From NCBI RefSeq assembly GCF_044596045.1, contig NZ_CP138995.1:2418001-2482000 (forward strand): a stretch of 64,000 nt of DNA. The letters are read 5' to 3'. Positions 8,228 through 17,972 of the stretch are shown here, in pieces. The notes beneath the pieces were generated by a model, which was given only the letters and a program-made list of their open reading frames with translations, ran no database searches and was not told where the DNA came from. The stretch comes from Flagellimonas sp947499585 (GTDB lineage Bacteria > Bacteroidota > Bacteroidia > Flavobacteriales > Flavobacteriaceae). The position numbers and the translations under genes were made by a program. Position 1 is the stretch's first letter. Each line of letters begins with the position of its first letter.

Positions 8228-10621
8228 GTGAAGAAGTTAAAAAGAGTACTTAGAGTACTTGTTCCTATATTACTTGCTGTAATCATTAGTGCCTTTTTAT
8301 TCATAAACAGCCTTAAGCCCGATTATGATGGAGAAAAAGTATTGCCTGGGTTAGAAAGTGAGGTAACTGTTTTTTATGACACTTATGGAATTCCCCATAT
8401 TTATGCTGATAATGAAAATGATGCTTTTCGTGCTTTAGGATATGCTCATGCACAAGATCGTCTTTGGCAAATGGAATTGCTTAGGAGAGTTGCTAAAGGT
8501 GGACTTTCTGAAGTTTTCGGAAGGGACTTGTTAGAAACGGATAGATTCTTTCTTTCTCTGGGAATAAGCGATTATACAGAGCAAACAGTTTCCAGATTAG
8601 ATATGGATAGTGATATGGTGATTCTTTCAAATGCATATTTGGATGGGATAAATGAGTTTATTAAAGAAGGCCCTACACCTATAGAATTTTACCTTACAGG
8701 ATTGGAAAAAACACCCTTCTCTCTTGAGGATATCTATAATGCAACGGGTTACATGGCCTTTAGTTTTGCCATGGCCCATAAAACAGATCCCTTGTTGACC
8801 AATATTCGAAATCAGTTTGGTGATGACTATGTTAAGGATTTAGCCATAGATTCGGATACTTCAACGGTTTGGATCAATAATTATAAAAGACCAGATTTAG
8901 ATTCCATTGATATAAATATTATAGGTGGTATTACTCGCGCTTTGAAAAAATTGCCCATACCTCAATTTATTGGGAGCAATAGTTGGGTCTTGGCACCAGA
9001 GAAAACTAAAAATGGAAAAGTTATACTGGCAAACGACCCCCATGTTGGTTTTGCCCAGCCCTCTGTTTGGTACGAAGCTCATATGAGTACCCCTAAATAT
9101 GAAAAATACGGGTACCACTTTGCAGGCATACCGTTTCCTGTATTGGCCCATGACAGAAATTTAGCCTTTGGCCTAACAATGTTTGAAAATGATGATATTG
9201 ATTTTTACTTTGAAGAAACTCATCCAACTGATAGCACAAAGTATAAAACCGAAACAGGGTGGGAAGAGTATGAGGTTGTAAGTAAGAACATTAAGGTTAA
9301 AGATAGTGGTGACATCACTTTTACTTATAAGAAGACAAGGCACGGTCCTATATTGAACAATATTGCAAAACAAATCAAAGGAGAACGTCCAATTGCTATG
9401 TCATGGATTTATACCCAGGTGGAGAACCAGGTAATAGATGGACTGTATGGTATGGGTCATGCCGAAAACATAGATGAATTTGAAGCAGAATTACCCAAAG
9501 TACACGCACCGGGCTTAAATGTAATGTATGGTGATGCTGCCGGGAATGTTGCATGGTGGGCCACCGCCAAGTTGTATCAAATGCCAGATAGCATATCCAC
9601 CAAATTTGTCCTTGATGGAACCACAGGGAAAGAAGAGCGTTTGGATTATCTTGATTTTTCAAAGAATCCAAGTGCGGTAAATCCACCTTGGAATTATGTG
9701 TATTCGGCCAATAACCAGCCAGATTCTATTTCTGGAAGGTTGTACCCAGGGTATTATTTGCCAGAAAATAGAGCTAGAAGAATCGTACAGCTGCTGGATT
9801 CAAAAAGTGATTGGGACAAAGAATCAACATCAGAAATGATACTCGATGTCACTTCAACCGTGAACCCAGCTTTGGTTACAGAGTTGATAAAACTTCTAGA
9901 TGTCACCAACTTATCCGAAGAGCAATTGGTGCAAGTGGATGCACTCAAAAATTGGAATGGGGAGTATACGCTTGACAACACAAATGCAGTACTTTATCAT
10001 AGGTGTGAGTATTATGTTTTAAAAAATACTTTTGAAGATGAATTGGGAGCAGAACAATTCAATCAGTTTTTGAGCACACATTTACTTAAACGCCATATAG
10101 CTAAGGGAACTAGCATGGAATCTGGGAAATGGTGGGATAATGTCCATACAAAAGATATAATTGAAACTAGGGATGATATTGTATTAAAATCTTTTGCAGA
10201 TGCATGGTATTCCTTGATAAATGACTTTGGTACAGACCCAACCCAATGGACTTGGGAAAAGGTACATACTTTGGAACATGAGCATCCCATAGGTAAAGTA
10301 GAGTCGTTACGAAAGTTTTTTAATGTGGGTCCTTATCCGGTACATGGTACTAGGGAAGTTATCAACAATATGGCGTTTCCTTATGATAGCACAGGTTTTT
10401 ATAAAGTCAATTCGGGACCATCAACACGTCGTATCATAGATTTTTCAGATATAGAGAATAGTATTAGTATTCTACCCACAGGTCAATCCGGAAACCCTTT
10501 CAGCAAGCACTACAAAGATCAAGCAGAACTGTTTGTCAATGGTAAGTTTAGAAAAATGATGATGAACAAGCAAGAAATTGAAAGTAGCGCTGAATCCGTG
10601 TTGATATTTTCTAAAGAATAG
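8228..10621 (+). CDS. Penicillin acylase family Ntn hydrolase
   Basis: 797 residues, GTG start. An N-terminal membrane segment (about 9-27) would carry it into the periplasm. The sequence VTVFYDTYGIPHIYADNEND and GYAHAQDRLWQMELLRR is the alpha-chain signature. The autocleavage site is GSNSW, with Ser250 as the expected N-terminal nucleophile of the beta chain, followed by KVILANDPHVGF. The family hydrolyses amide bonds of penicillins, acyl-homoserine lactones or other N-acyl compounds after self-processing; substrate specificity cannot be read here. It stands alone, 82 bases after dsbD and 195 bases before the TonB-receptor operon. Confidence 0.92.
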   Translation: MKKLKRVLRVLVPILLAVIISAFLFINSLKPDYDGEKVLPGLESEVTVFYDTYGIPHIYADNENDAFRALGYAHAQDRLWQMELLRRVAKGGLSEVFGRDLLETDRFFLSLGISDYTEQTVSRLDMDSDMVILSNAYLDGINEFIKEGPTPIEFYLTGLEKTPFSLEDIYNATGYMAFSFAMAHKTDPLLTNIRNQFGDDYVKDLAIDSDTSTVWINNYKRPDLDSIDINIIGGITRALKKLPIPQFIGSNSWVLAPEKTKNGKVILANDPHVGFAQPSVWYEAHMSTPKYEKYGYHFAGIPFPVLAHDRNLAFGLTMFENDDIDFYFEETHPTDSTKYKTETGWEEYEVVSKNIKVKDSGDITFTYKKTRHGPILNNIAKQIKGERPIAMSWIYTQVENQVIDGLYGMGHAENIDEFEAELPKVHAPGLNVMYGDAAGNVAWWATAKLYQMPDSISTKFVLDGTTGKEERLDYLDFSKNPSAVNPPWNYVYSANNQPDSISGRLYPGYYLPENRARRIVQLLDSKSDWDKESTSEMILDVTSTVNPALVTELIKLLDVTNLSEEQLVQVDALKNWNGEYTLDNTNAVLYHRCEYYVLKNTFEDELGAEQFNQFLSTHLLKRHIAKGTSMESGKWWDNVHTKDIIETRDDIVLKSFADAWYSLINDFGTDPTQWTWEKVHTLEHEHPIGKVESLRKFFNVGPYPVHGTREVINNMAFPYDSTGFYKVNSGPSTRRIIDFSDIENSISILPTGQSGNPFSKHYKDQAELFVNGKFRKMMMNKQEIESSAESVLIFSKE

Positions 10622-10642
10622 ACTAAGTCGAACCGGATGTTT

Positions 10643-10666
10643 AAGAACTATATCTCATATGTTCTT
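10643..10666 (+). terminator. Possible weak terminator of the acylase gene
   Basis: AAGAAC and GTTCTT, with an inner ATAT/ATAT extension after a one-base bulge, can form a hairpin 22 bases after the acylase stop. The following sequence is T-rich but interrupted, so termination would be weak. Confidence 0.35.
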
Positions 10667-10736
10667 TATGATAGTATATTTATCAGAAATTTATGTTAAT
10701 TTTTAAGGATTTTCTATTTTTTTGCGCTTCAACAGG

Positions 10737-10767
10737 TTTGATGATTATAAATAGTATTTTAGTTTAG
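10737..10767 (+). promoter_or_regulatory. Candidate promoter of the TonB receptor/DUF4249 operon
   Basis: TTTG at 10737-10740 is followed after exactly 19 bases by TAGTTTAG at 10760-10767. This agrees with the Bacteroidota pattern TTTG-N19-TAnnTTTG with one mismatch in the -7 element. Expected transcription start is about 10773-10776, leaving a leader of about 40 bases before the first gene. Confidence 0.5.
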
Positions 10768-10816
10768 CTAATTTAAATAAGAATTGTCTTACCCCAGGCA
10801 CAACCTAACATAAATT

Positions 10817-11569
10817 ATGATTTGTTTTTTTAAGAATTCTTTAGTGTCATTTTTGGCCTTTAGCGTCTTTTCCATAGCCTATGGTCAAGATGTAGCGCAA
10901 GTAAAATATTATAATTTTTTTGACCAACAGGTCGGTGTTGAAAACACGGGACTGTATCAAGGAATTGTGTATGCCGAGCAATACAGAACAATCAATGAAA
11001 AAACCCAATTCTTTAAAACCCGGGACTTTCTTAAAGGTAGTGTCTGTTATGACGGACAGTGCTACTATGACCTGGATTTAAAGTATAACGTCTATGAAGA
11101 CGAAGTTTTGATGAGGTTAATTACCAAAGCGGGAGGGGGTACAATCAAGTTGTTTAAAGATCATGTAGATAGCTTTGAAATTACGGGAAGCAATTTTATT
11201 AAAATTCTTCCAAAGGATGCACCTTCTTTGAATGCTTATGGTTTTTATGAAGTAGCCTTTAGTAACTCACGGTTTACTTTATACACCAAACACGTCAAGA
11301 AAAATTTTGAAAGAAAAGATAGGAAATCTCTCTATTACGAATTTTTGAAAGGTCAAAGTGAGCACGTCCTTTTTTACAACGATACATATACCATTATTAA
11401 TTCCAAGAAAGACATAGTAGAATTGTTCCCAGCACAAAAAAAGGAAATCGACAAATTCTACAATGTGGCAAGATCACTAAGAAAATCAAACCCAGATGGT
11501 TTTCAGGTCAGTCTAATGAAACGCATTGAAATACTATTATCCCGAACCGAAAACCAATCAGGAGAATGA
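10817..11569 (+). CDS. Secreted protein of unknown function, first gene of receptor operon
   Basis: 250 residues; I do not recognise a family. A clear signal peptide ends near SIAYGQ at about residue 24. The mature part looks like mixed beta-strand protein: YYNFFDQQVGVENTGLYQG, a CYDGQCYYDLDLKYNVYEDE segment with two cysteines five apart (C-x4-C), and a basic C-terminal helix. It resembles the general style of small periplasmic proteins encoded before TonB receptors. The stop overlaps the receptor start (ATGA at 11566-11569), so it is translationally coupled to the receptor and probably works with it at the outer membrane. Confidence 0.75.
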   Translation: MICFFKNSLVSFLAFSVFSIAYGQDVAQVKYYNFFDQQVGVENTGLYQGIVYAEQYRTINEKTQFFKTRDFLKGSVCYDGQCYYDLDLKYNVYEDEVLMRLITKAGGGTIKLFKDHVDSFEITGSNFIKILPKDAPSLNAYGFYEVAFSNSRFTLYTKHVKKNFERKDRKSLYYEFLKGQSEHVLFYNDTYTIINSKKDIVELFPAQKKEIDKFYNVARSLRKSNPDGFQVSLMKRIEILLSRTENQSGE

Positions 11570-14337
11570 AAAAACTTTTTACTATCATCGTGCTTCTTGT
11601 AAGCACGCAATACGCCATTGCACAGGAAGAAATACCAAAAATTTCAGTTTCATTTACTAATGTAGATGTGTCAAGGGCACTTGAAATGATTGAGAACAAA
11701 ACTGACTATAAATTCTATTATTTGGATGAGTGGTTAGAAAATGTGAAGGTTACGGGTAATTTTCAAGATACTCAGGTAAGCCTGATATTAGATGATTTGT
11801 TCAAAAATACTGTGTTGAACTTTTACATTTCTGATGACCAAAAGATATTTCTGTTGCAGAACAATCAGATTTATGATTCCCTCCCAGATGATTTTTTTGG
11901 AGAACAAGAAGATCAGCTTTCGGATGAAGAAATAGGATATGAGCAATTAAAAGACTTAGGACCTTTATTTGTTAATTCAAATGATGGTGCAAATAGAGGA
12001 TTAGAAGTTGTAAAAATTGGTAGAGAAAACAGAAACAATAGAAGGAGAACCTTCACATTGACTGGAAAGATAGTTAATGCCAAAGGCCAACCAATACCAG
12101 ATTTAGCTCTAATTATAAAAGGCAAAGATATCGGAACATCAACTAACGCAAGTGGAAACTACACGGTAGAACTTCCAGTTGGTGAGAACATTATTGAAAC
12201 AAGAGGGCTTGGTATACAAGATTCCAGAACCAAGGTGATCTTGTATAATGATGGAGTTTTTAATTTTCAATTGGACGAAAGTGTTGAGGTATTGGACGAG
12301 GTGGTAGTGCAGGCCAATAGAGATCGAAATGTGGAAGCAGCTTTGACTGGTGTAACCCTTATTGAAGTTGAAAAAATAAAGAATATCCCCTTGGTTTTGG
12401 GAGAGAGGGATATACTCAAGGCTGCGGTAACTCTACCCGGTATTACCACAGCAGGTGAAGGTGCTGCCGGTTTTAATGTAAGAGGAGGTAGAACGGACCA
12501 AAATTTAATTTTATTGGATAATGGTGTTATCTATAACCCATCACACTTTTTTGGAATCTTTTCCGCTATTAATCCTTTTAGTACTGGATCAGCGGAAATT
12601 TACAAAGGAAATATTCCAGCTGAATATGGTGGTAGACTTTCCTCTGTTTTTGACATTACTACCAAAGACGGAAATACAGAAAAATTTGCAGGTGAAGCTT
12701 CCATTGGACCTGTGACAAGCAATATTGTTCTTGAAACACCTATAGTTAAGGATAAATCAGCTTTACTGGTTGGAGGTAGAGCTACATATTCAGATTGGAT
12801 ATTACGTTCCTTAGATGATGAACAATTAAACAATAGTACGGCTTCATTTTTTGATGTGGTTGCAAAATACAACCATACCATAAATGAAAACAATGAGATA
12901 AAAGCAACTGGATATTTTAGCCGCGATGCTTTTAGTATTACCTCAGATTCCATATTTGATTATAGCAACAGATTGGTTTCATTGAAGTGGGATCATAAAT
13001 TCAGCGAAAAAACAACAGGAAGCCTTATTCTTTCTAACAGTGAATACAAATTTGGAATTGAGTTTAATGGCGAATCCAATGACGATTTTGATTTAGGATA
13101 TAAGAACAATGAAACTGAGGTTAAAATAAAGATGAAATACCTTCATAGTGACAAACACAAATTTGATTATGGTATATCTAGTAAGCTTTATGTGGTAGAC
13201 CCGGGAGATATTGTGCCACTAGGAGCCCAGTCAGATGTCTCTTCTTTGACCATACCTCAAGAACGGGGTCTGGAATCGGCAGTTTTTATATCTGATAGCT
13301 ATAAAGTCAATGATAAATTGCTGATAGACATGGGACTCAGGTTTTCATTTTATGCTGCTCTCGGTGCTTCATCCCAGCGAATTTATCAAGATAATGCACC
13401 ACTCAATAGCGGTACTTTTGTGGAGACTCAAGAGTTCGATAAAAATGAAGTGATCGAAACTTATGGAGGTCCAGAGGTGCGACTATCTGCAAGATATTTT
13501 ATAAAGCCGGACCTGTCAGTAAAGGCAAGTCTTAATAACGCTTACCAGTACATCCATACATTATCCAATAACACAACGGTATCACCAACAGATACATGGA
13601 AGTTATCTGATTTAAATATTGAACCTCAGGAAGCATATCAGGCTTCACTAGGGTTATACAAGAATTTTGAAGGCAACAAATATGAGCTGAGCGTTGAAGG
13701 ATATTACAAGCAACAAAAAAATCTATTGGATTATAAGGTAGGCGCCCAGCTATTGCTTAATGAAGCCATAGAAACCGAAGTGTTGCAAGGAGACGGAAAA
13801 GCATATGGGGTAGAGTTTCTTCTAAAGAAAAGCGAAGGAAAATTGAATGGTTGGTTAGGTTATACCTATTCACGTTCCTTTGTAAAATTGGATAGTGAGT
13901 TTAATGAAGAGAGGGTAAACAATGGAGACTTTTTTCCGTCAAACTTTGATAAGCCTCATGACATAAGTGTAGTTGCCAACTATAAGTTCACCAGAAGGTT
14001 TAGTGCATCGGCCAACTTTGTATATCAGACAGGAAGACCTGTCACATTTCCGATAGGAAGCTTTTCTTTCAATAATTCAGAGTTTGTTTTTTACAGTGAC
14101 AGGAACAAGTTCAGAATCCCTGATTATTATCGATTGGATTTGAGCTTTAACATGGAAGGAAATCATAAGATCAAAAAGTTTGCACATAGTTTTTGGAGCT
14201 TTTCAATCTATAATGTATTGGGAAGAAATAACCCATACTCTGTATTCTTTGTAACGCAAGATGGAGATATAAAAGCATTCCAAAGCTCTATTTTCTCAAT
14301 ACCTGTGCCTACTATAACCTACAATTTTAAGTTTTAA
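11566..14337 (+). CDS. TonB-dependent outer-membrane receptor with STN and carboxypeptidase-like domains
   Basis: 923 residues. Order: signal peptide (to about 20), STN secretin/TonB short domain (about 25-95), a CarbopepD-regulatory-like beta domain (about 157-245, TLTGKIVNAKGQPIPD), a plug (about 265-385; FNVRGGRTDQNLILLDNGV), then a 22-strand-type barrel ending in an aromatic residue (YNFKF). It would import a ligand across the outer membrane using TonB energy. STN domains often signal to FecR/FecI pairs, but none is nearby. It is directly followed by eight DUF4249 lipoprotein genes, its probable surface partners; the ligand is unknown. Confidence 0.93.
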   Translation: MKKLFTIIVLLVSTQYAIAQEEIPKISVSFTNVDVSRALEMIENKTDYKFYYLDEWLENVKVTGNFQDTQVSLILDDLFKNTVLNFYISDDQKIFLLQNNQIYDSLPDDFFGEQEDQLSDEEIGYEQLKDLGPLFVNSNDGANRGLEVVKIGRENRNNRRRTFTLTGKIVNAKGQPIPDLALIIKGKDIGTSTNASGNYTVELPVGENIIETRGLGIQDSRTKVILYNDGVFNFQLDESVEVLDEVVVQANRDRNVEAALTGVTLIEVEKIKNIPLVLGERDILKAAVTLPGITTAGEGAAGFNVRGGRTDQNLILLDNGVIYNPSHFFGIFSAINPFSTGSAEIYKGNIPAEYGGRLSSVFDITTKDGNTEKFAGEASIGPVTSNIVLETPIVKDKSALLVGGRATYSDWILRSLDDEQLNNSTASFFDVVAKYNHTINENNEIKATGYFSRDAFSITSDSIFDYSNRLVSLKWDHKFSEKTTGSLILSNSEYKFGIEFNGESNDDFDLGYKNNETEVKIKMKYLHSDKHKFDYGISSKLYVVDPGDIVPLGAQSDVSSLTIPQERGLESAVFISDSYKVNDKLLIDMGLRFSFYAALGASSQRIYQDNAPLNSGTFVETQEFDKNEVIETYGGPEVRLSARYFIKPDLSVKASLNNAYQYIHTLSNNTTVSPTDTWKLSDLNIEPQEAYQASLGLYKNFEGNKYELSVEGYYKQQKNLLDYKVGAQLLLNEAIETEVLQGDGKAYGVEFLLKKSEGKLNGWLGYTYSRSFVKLDSEFNEERVNNGDFFPSNFDKPHDISVVANYKFTRRFSASANFVYQTGRPVTFPIGSFSFNNSEFVFYSDRNKFRIPDYYRLDLSFNMEGNHKIKKFAHSFWSFSIYNVLGRNNPYSVFFVTQDGDIKAFQSSIFSIPVPTITYNFKF

Positions 14338-14341
14338 ATGT

Positions 14342-15565
14342 ATGAAACTACTAAAAAAACATTTTTGCTTTTTAGTAGTCATCAGCATCGTTTTGCTATT
14401 TATTGGATGCGTTGAGGAATTTATTCCAAAAGCAGGTGAATTTAATGACATTCTTGTAGTTGAGGCTACAGTAACCAATGAAATGAAACATCACAAGATT
14501 TATTTGAATAGGACATATTCTTTTGAAGATGAAATTGCGCTTGCGGAAACCAATGCGCAGGTTATGATTCTTGAAGATTCAAACAACCAACATATGTTTG
14601 AAGAATCAGAACCAGGCGTATATACTTCAATCAATCCATTCAATGTTGTTCCAGGGTCTAACTACCAACTGAAGATTACCATGACAGACGGAAGTTCCTT
14701 TAGTTCTGATCAAATGACCTTGCCCCAGGGTTCCGCAATAGATAGTTTGTATACGGAACGTATTGTAAACGATTTTGGTGAAGAGGGCATGGGAATTTAT
14801 GTAGATAATACCAATGCTCAAGAAGGTTCAAAAAACTTTCGATATGAATATATAGAAACCTATAAAGTCATAGCGCCAGATTGGAATTCAGTTGCACTGG
14901 TCAATGTACCGCAACCCGTATGCCCCATGGTAATAAAAGCAGGTAGAGAGCGGGAGGAACGTGTATGTTATACCTCAAAGAGCTCCAACGGTATAATTTT
15001 GGCCAGCACGGATAGCTTTGATGAGAACCGGGTGCAAAGATTTCTTGTTCGGTTTATTGATAGGAGCAATTACATTCTATCCCATCGCTATAGTATTTTG
15101 GTAAAACAATATGCGCAAAGCAATGCAGCACATTCCTTTTATGAGGCACTTAAAGAGTTTTCAAGCTCAGAAAGCTTGTTTTCCGAGACACAGCCTGGGT
15201 TTTTAGAAGGAAACCTGCATTCCGATTCTGATAGGAACAAACAAGTTTTGGGGTATTTTGATGTATCCACAGTTTCTGAAAAAAGGATTTATTTCGATTA
15301 TGAAGATTACTTTCCTGGTGAAGAACTTCCTCCATATGCAGATCCATGCCAAAGAGCCGCACCAAAAGTGGCCGCAGGACATAGTTCTGAACCTAGGTGT
15401 ATTCTTCCGGTACTTGTGGAAATGGATTTAATACGATACGTGACTGATAATTCAAGCTATACAGGCCCTCAGTCAGAAGGAGGCCCTTTTATAACAGTTC
15501 CCCGTGTATGTGGGGATTGCACGGTTTTAGGCTCAACTGAGATTCCAACATTTTGGGAAGAATGA
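14342..15565 (+). CDS. DUF4249 lipoprotein, copy 1
   Basis: 407 residues. Lipobox LFIGC with the lipidated Cys at 23, followed by VEEF; acidic residues just after the Cys are in keeping with surface display in flavobacteria (inference). This is the most divergent copy at the N-terminus (IPKAGEFNDILVVEATVT). Cysteines: 194 (variable loop 1), 209 (CYTS), 336 (DPC), 353 (RCIL, loop 2), 390 and 393 (CGDC). The C-terminus is PTFWEE. It starts 4 bases after the receptor stop, and being nearest to the receptor and most divergent it may be the ancestral copy. DUF4249 has no known biochemical function. Confidence 0.93.
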   Translation: MKLLKKHFCFLVVISIVLLFIGCVEEFIPKAGEFNDILVVEATVTNEMKHHKIYLNRTYSFEDEIALAETNAQVMILEDSNNQHMFEESEPGVYTSINPFNVVPGSNYQLKITMTDGSSFSSDQMTLPQGSAIDSLYTERIVNDFGEEGMGIYVDNTNAQEGSKNFRYEYIETYKVIAPDWNSVALVNVPQPVCPMVIKAGREREERVCYTSKSSNGIILASTDSFDENRVQRFLVRFIDRSNYILSHRYSILVKQYAQSNAAHSFYEALKEFSSSESLFSETQPGFLEGNLHSDSDRNKQVLGYFDVSTVSEKRIYFDYEDYFPGEELPPYADPCQRAAPKVAAGHSSEPRCILPVLVEMDLIRYVTDNSSYTGPQSEGGPFITVPRVCGDCTVLGSTEIPTFWEE

Positions 15566-16764
15566 AAAGAACATACAGCACATATAAACTTTTACCCATT
15601 GGTGTAGTGCTGAGCTTCACCTTAGATGGATGCATAGAAGAATTTGATGCTGAGTTCGAAGATTTTGAAAGTGCTATCGTTGTAGAAGCCACCATTACGA
15701 ATGAAATGGAACAGCAACAGGTTTTTTTAAGCCGTACCTACAAGTTTGAGGAAGAAGGACCAACGGCAGAAACTAATGCCCAAGTAAGGATAATAGAAGG
15801 AGGCAATACATATACATTACAGGAAACCGAACCAGGAACCTATGTGTCCGAACAAACATTTTCTGCCCAACCAAACGTAGCCTATCAACTGCTAATAGAA
15901 ACCCAAAATGGTAGAAGATATAGTTCCAATGAAATGACGTTGACCGATACCGCCCAAATAGATAATTTAAGTGCGGAACGCATAACCAATGATTTTGGTG
16001 AAGATGGGGTAGCTATTTTGGTGGATAGTTTTGATGCTACAGGAAATTCTAAAAACTTTAGATATGAATTCTCAGAAACCTATAAAGTTATAGCCCCAGA
16101 ATGGAATGCCTTTGACCTAAAGAGTACTGGAATAGAATGTGGGGTGGATGTAATTCCAAAAACGGAACAAGATCAAGTTTGTTTTGCCTCAAATGTTTCT
16201 AATGACATCATTTTGGCCAGCACAGCCAATTTTGATGAAAATAGGATAAGTAAGTTTATGGTGCAATTTGTAAGTGGGGAAAACTATATCATTTCCCACC
16301 GGTATAGTGTGGAGGTGACACAATATATATTGTCAAACGAGGCATTTTCATATTTTGAAGCCTTAGACCAATTTTCAAGCACTGAAAGCCTTTTTTCTGA
16401 AAGCCAGCCTGGTTTCTTGATAGGCAATGTTTTTTCAGATGATAACCCAGATGAAAAAGTACTTGGTTTTTTTGATGTAAGTACAGTTTCTAAAAAACGA
16501 ATTTTTTTTAACTATGATGATTTTTACCCTGGAGAAGATTTACCATCATATGTAAATCCTTGTCTGGAAATAGCACCTAAATTAATTAGCCAAGGCGGTG
16601 CTAGATGTATTCTTAGTGCTTTGGTAGATGCTAATCAAGTTAGTTACTCTAATGTAAATGATGACCCCCCTTTTGAAGAAGGCCCATTTCTGGTATTACC
16701 TCGAGAATGTGGGGATTGCACAGTTTTAGGCAGTAATGAACAACCTGATTTTTGGATAGAATGA
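15562..16764 (+). CDS. DUF4249 lipoprotein, copy 2
   Basis: 400 residues. I place the start at the ATG 15562, overlapping the stop of copy 1 (ATGA); an in-frame TTG at 15553 would also be possible but only adds three residues. Lipobox TLDGC is slightly unusual (Asp at -2). The conserved FEDFESAIVVEATIT and C-terminal CGDCTVLGS..PDFWIE frame are intact. Loop 1 has a cysteine (IECGVD) and loop 2 has one (ARCIL). It has FVSGENYIISHRYSVEVTQY where most copies have SILVRQ, so this strand is less conserved here. Confidence 0.93.
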   Translation: MKRTYSTYKLLPIGVVLSFTLDGCIEEFDAEFEDFESAIVVEATITNEMEQQQVFLSRTYKFEEEGPTAETNAQVRIIEGGNTYTLQETEPGTYVSEQTFSAQPNVAYQLLIETQNGRRYSSNEMTLTDTAQIDNLSAERITNDFGEDGVAILVDSFDATGNSKNFRYEFSETYKVIAPEWNAFDLKSTGIECGVDVIPKTEQDQVCFASNVSNDIILASTANFDENRISKFMVQFVSGENYIISHRYSVEVTQYILSNEAFSYFEALDQFSSTESLFSESQPGFLIGNVFSDDNPDEKVLGFFDVSTVSKKRIFFNYDDFYPGEDLPSYVNPCLEIAPKLISQGGARCILSALVDANQVSYSNVNDDPPFEEGPFLVLPRECGDCTVLGSNEQPDFWIE

Positions 16765-17972
16765 GGAAGAGAAACAAAATATTCATAATGGTGATCGCTT
16801 CGTTTCCAATGATGTGTATTTGTTCATGCATCGAAACTTTTGAAACCAAGTTTGAGGATTTTGAAAGCGCTTTGGTATTTGAAGCTATAATAACAGATGA
16901 GTTAAAGCAGCATGAGGTAAAGGTTACCAGAACTTATGAGTTTGAGGATGAAGGCCCCGAGACAGAATCAAATGCTGACGTTAGGATAGTGGACGGAACG
17001 GGAAATACTTTTGTGTTTCAAGAAACTCTTCCGGGCACCTACGTTTCCAATCAATCTTTTGCCGCACAATCTGGAACAACATATCAATTGTCCGTAACTA
17101 CAAATGATGGCAGGTCTTACAGTTCAACGGTTATGGAGATGACGGAAAGCACCACCATTGACGAAGTCTCGGCACAGCGCATTACAAATGATGAGGGAGT
17201 AGATGGAATGGCAATTTATGTAGATAGTTTTGATCCTTCTGGTAATTCGGTTAACTATAGGTATGAATATGAAGAAACCTATAAAATAATTGCACCTCGA
17301 CATAATAAGAATACTTTAGAAATTTTATTTTCTGTCTATCCTGAATGTGAAGCCAGAATTGTACCCAGAGAAGTTGAGGAACGTGTTTGTTATGCCACCA
17401 ACTTATCCAACAGGATTATCCAAACAACAACTAGTGAGTTGGATGAAGATAGAGTCGATAAGTTTCTTGTTCGTTTTATTCCAAGCGATGACTTCATTTT
17501 ATCACATCGTTACAGTATTTTGGTGAGGCAGTATGTTCAGTCCAATATTGCCTATTCTTTTTACGAGACCCTTAATGAACTATCTGGCAATGAGAGCCTT
17601 TTTTCAGAAACGCAACCTGGATTTCTAATAGGAAACGTTTCTTCAGATAATAGCAGAGATGAAAAGGTTTTGGGATATTTTGATGTTTGTGCCACTAATG
17701 AGAAACGGATTTTTTTCGATTATAAGGACTTTTACCCAGATGAGCCTCTTCCTCCTTACATTGTCCCATGTGTTGAAAGTTCGCCACTGGAGATTAATCA
17801 TCCACCAGGGACTTGCCCATTGATCAGGCAAATAGAATTGGATATTGTGGAACTAATTGGAGAAAATGAAGGCCAATTTCCTCTTGGAGGACCATTTATA
17901 ATTGTTCCTCGCGAATGTGGAGATTGCACTGCACTTGGTAGTAATATACAACCTGATTTTTGGCTGGAATGA
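16761..17972 (+). CDS. DUF4249 lipoprotein, copy 3
   Basis: 403 residues from the ATG at 16761, which overlaps the stop of copy 2. Lipobox MCICSC, then IETFETKFEDFESALVFEAIIT. Loop 1 (HNKNTLEILFSVYPECEARI) and loop 2 (ESSPLEINHPPGTCPLIRQ) each carry the variable-loop cysteine. An extra cysteine occurs in YFDVCATNEKR where other copies have Ser-Thr or Ser-Ser. Ends PDFWLE. Same probable role as its neighbours: an outer-membrane lipoprotein working with the receptor upstream; ligand unknown. Confidence 0.93.
   Translation: MRKRNKIFIMVIASFPMMCICSCIETFETKFEDFESALVFEAIITDELKQHEVKVTRTYEFEDEGPETESNADVRIVDGTGNTFVFQETLPGTYVSNQSFAAQSGTTYQLSVTTNDGRSYSSTVMEMTESTTIDEVSAQRITNDEGVDGMAIYVDSFDPSGNSVNYRYEYEETYKIIAPRHNKNTLEILFSVYPECEARIVPREVEERVCYATNLSNRIIQTTTSELDEDRVDKFLVRFIPSDDFILSHRYSILVRQYVQSNIAYSFYETLNELSGNESLFSETQPGFLIGNVSSDNSRDEKVLGYFDVCATNEKRIFFDYKDFYPDEPLPPYIVPCVESSPLEINHPPGTCPLIRQIELDIVELIGENEGQFPLGGPFIIVPRECGDCTALGSNIQPDFWLE

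Noticed and set aside
10622..10816. Possible FecI/FecR-type sigma/anti-sigma genes for the STN-bearing receptor
   Set aside because: No such gene occurs here or elsewhere nearby; the 195-base gap holds only a weak hairpin and a promoter candidate.
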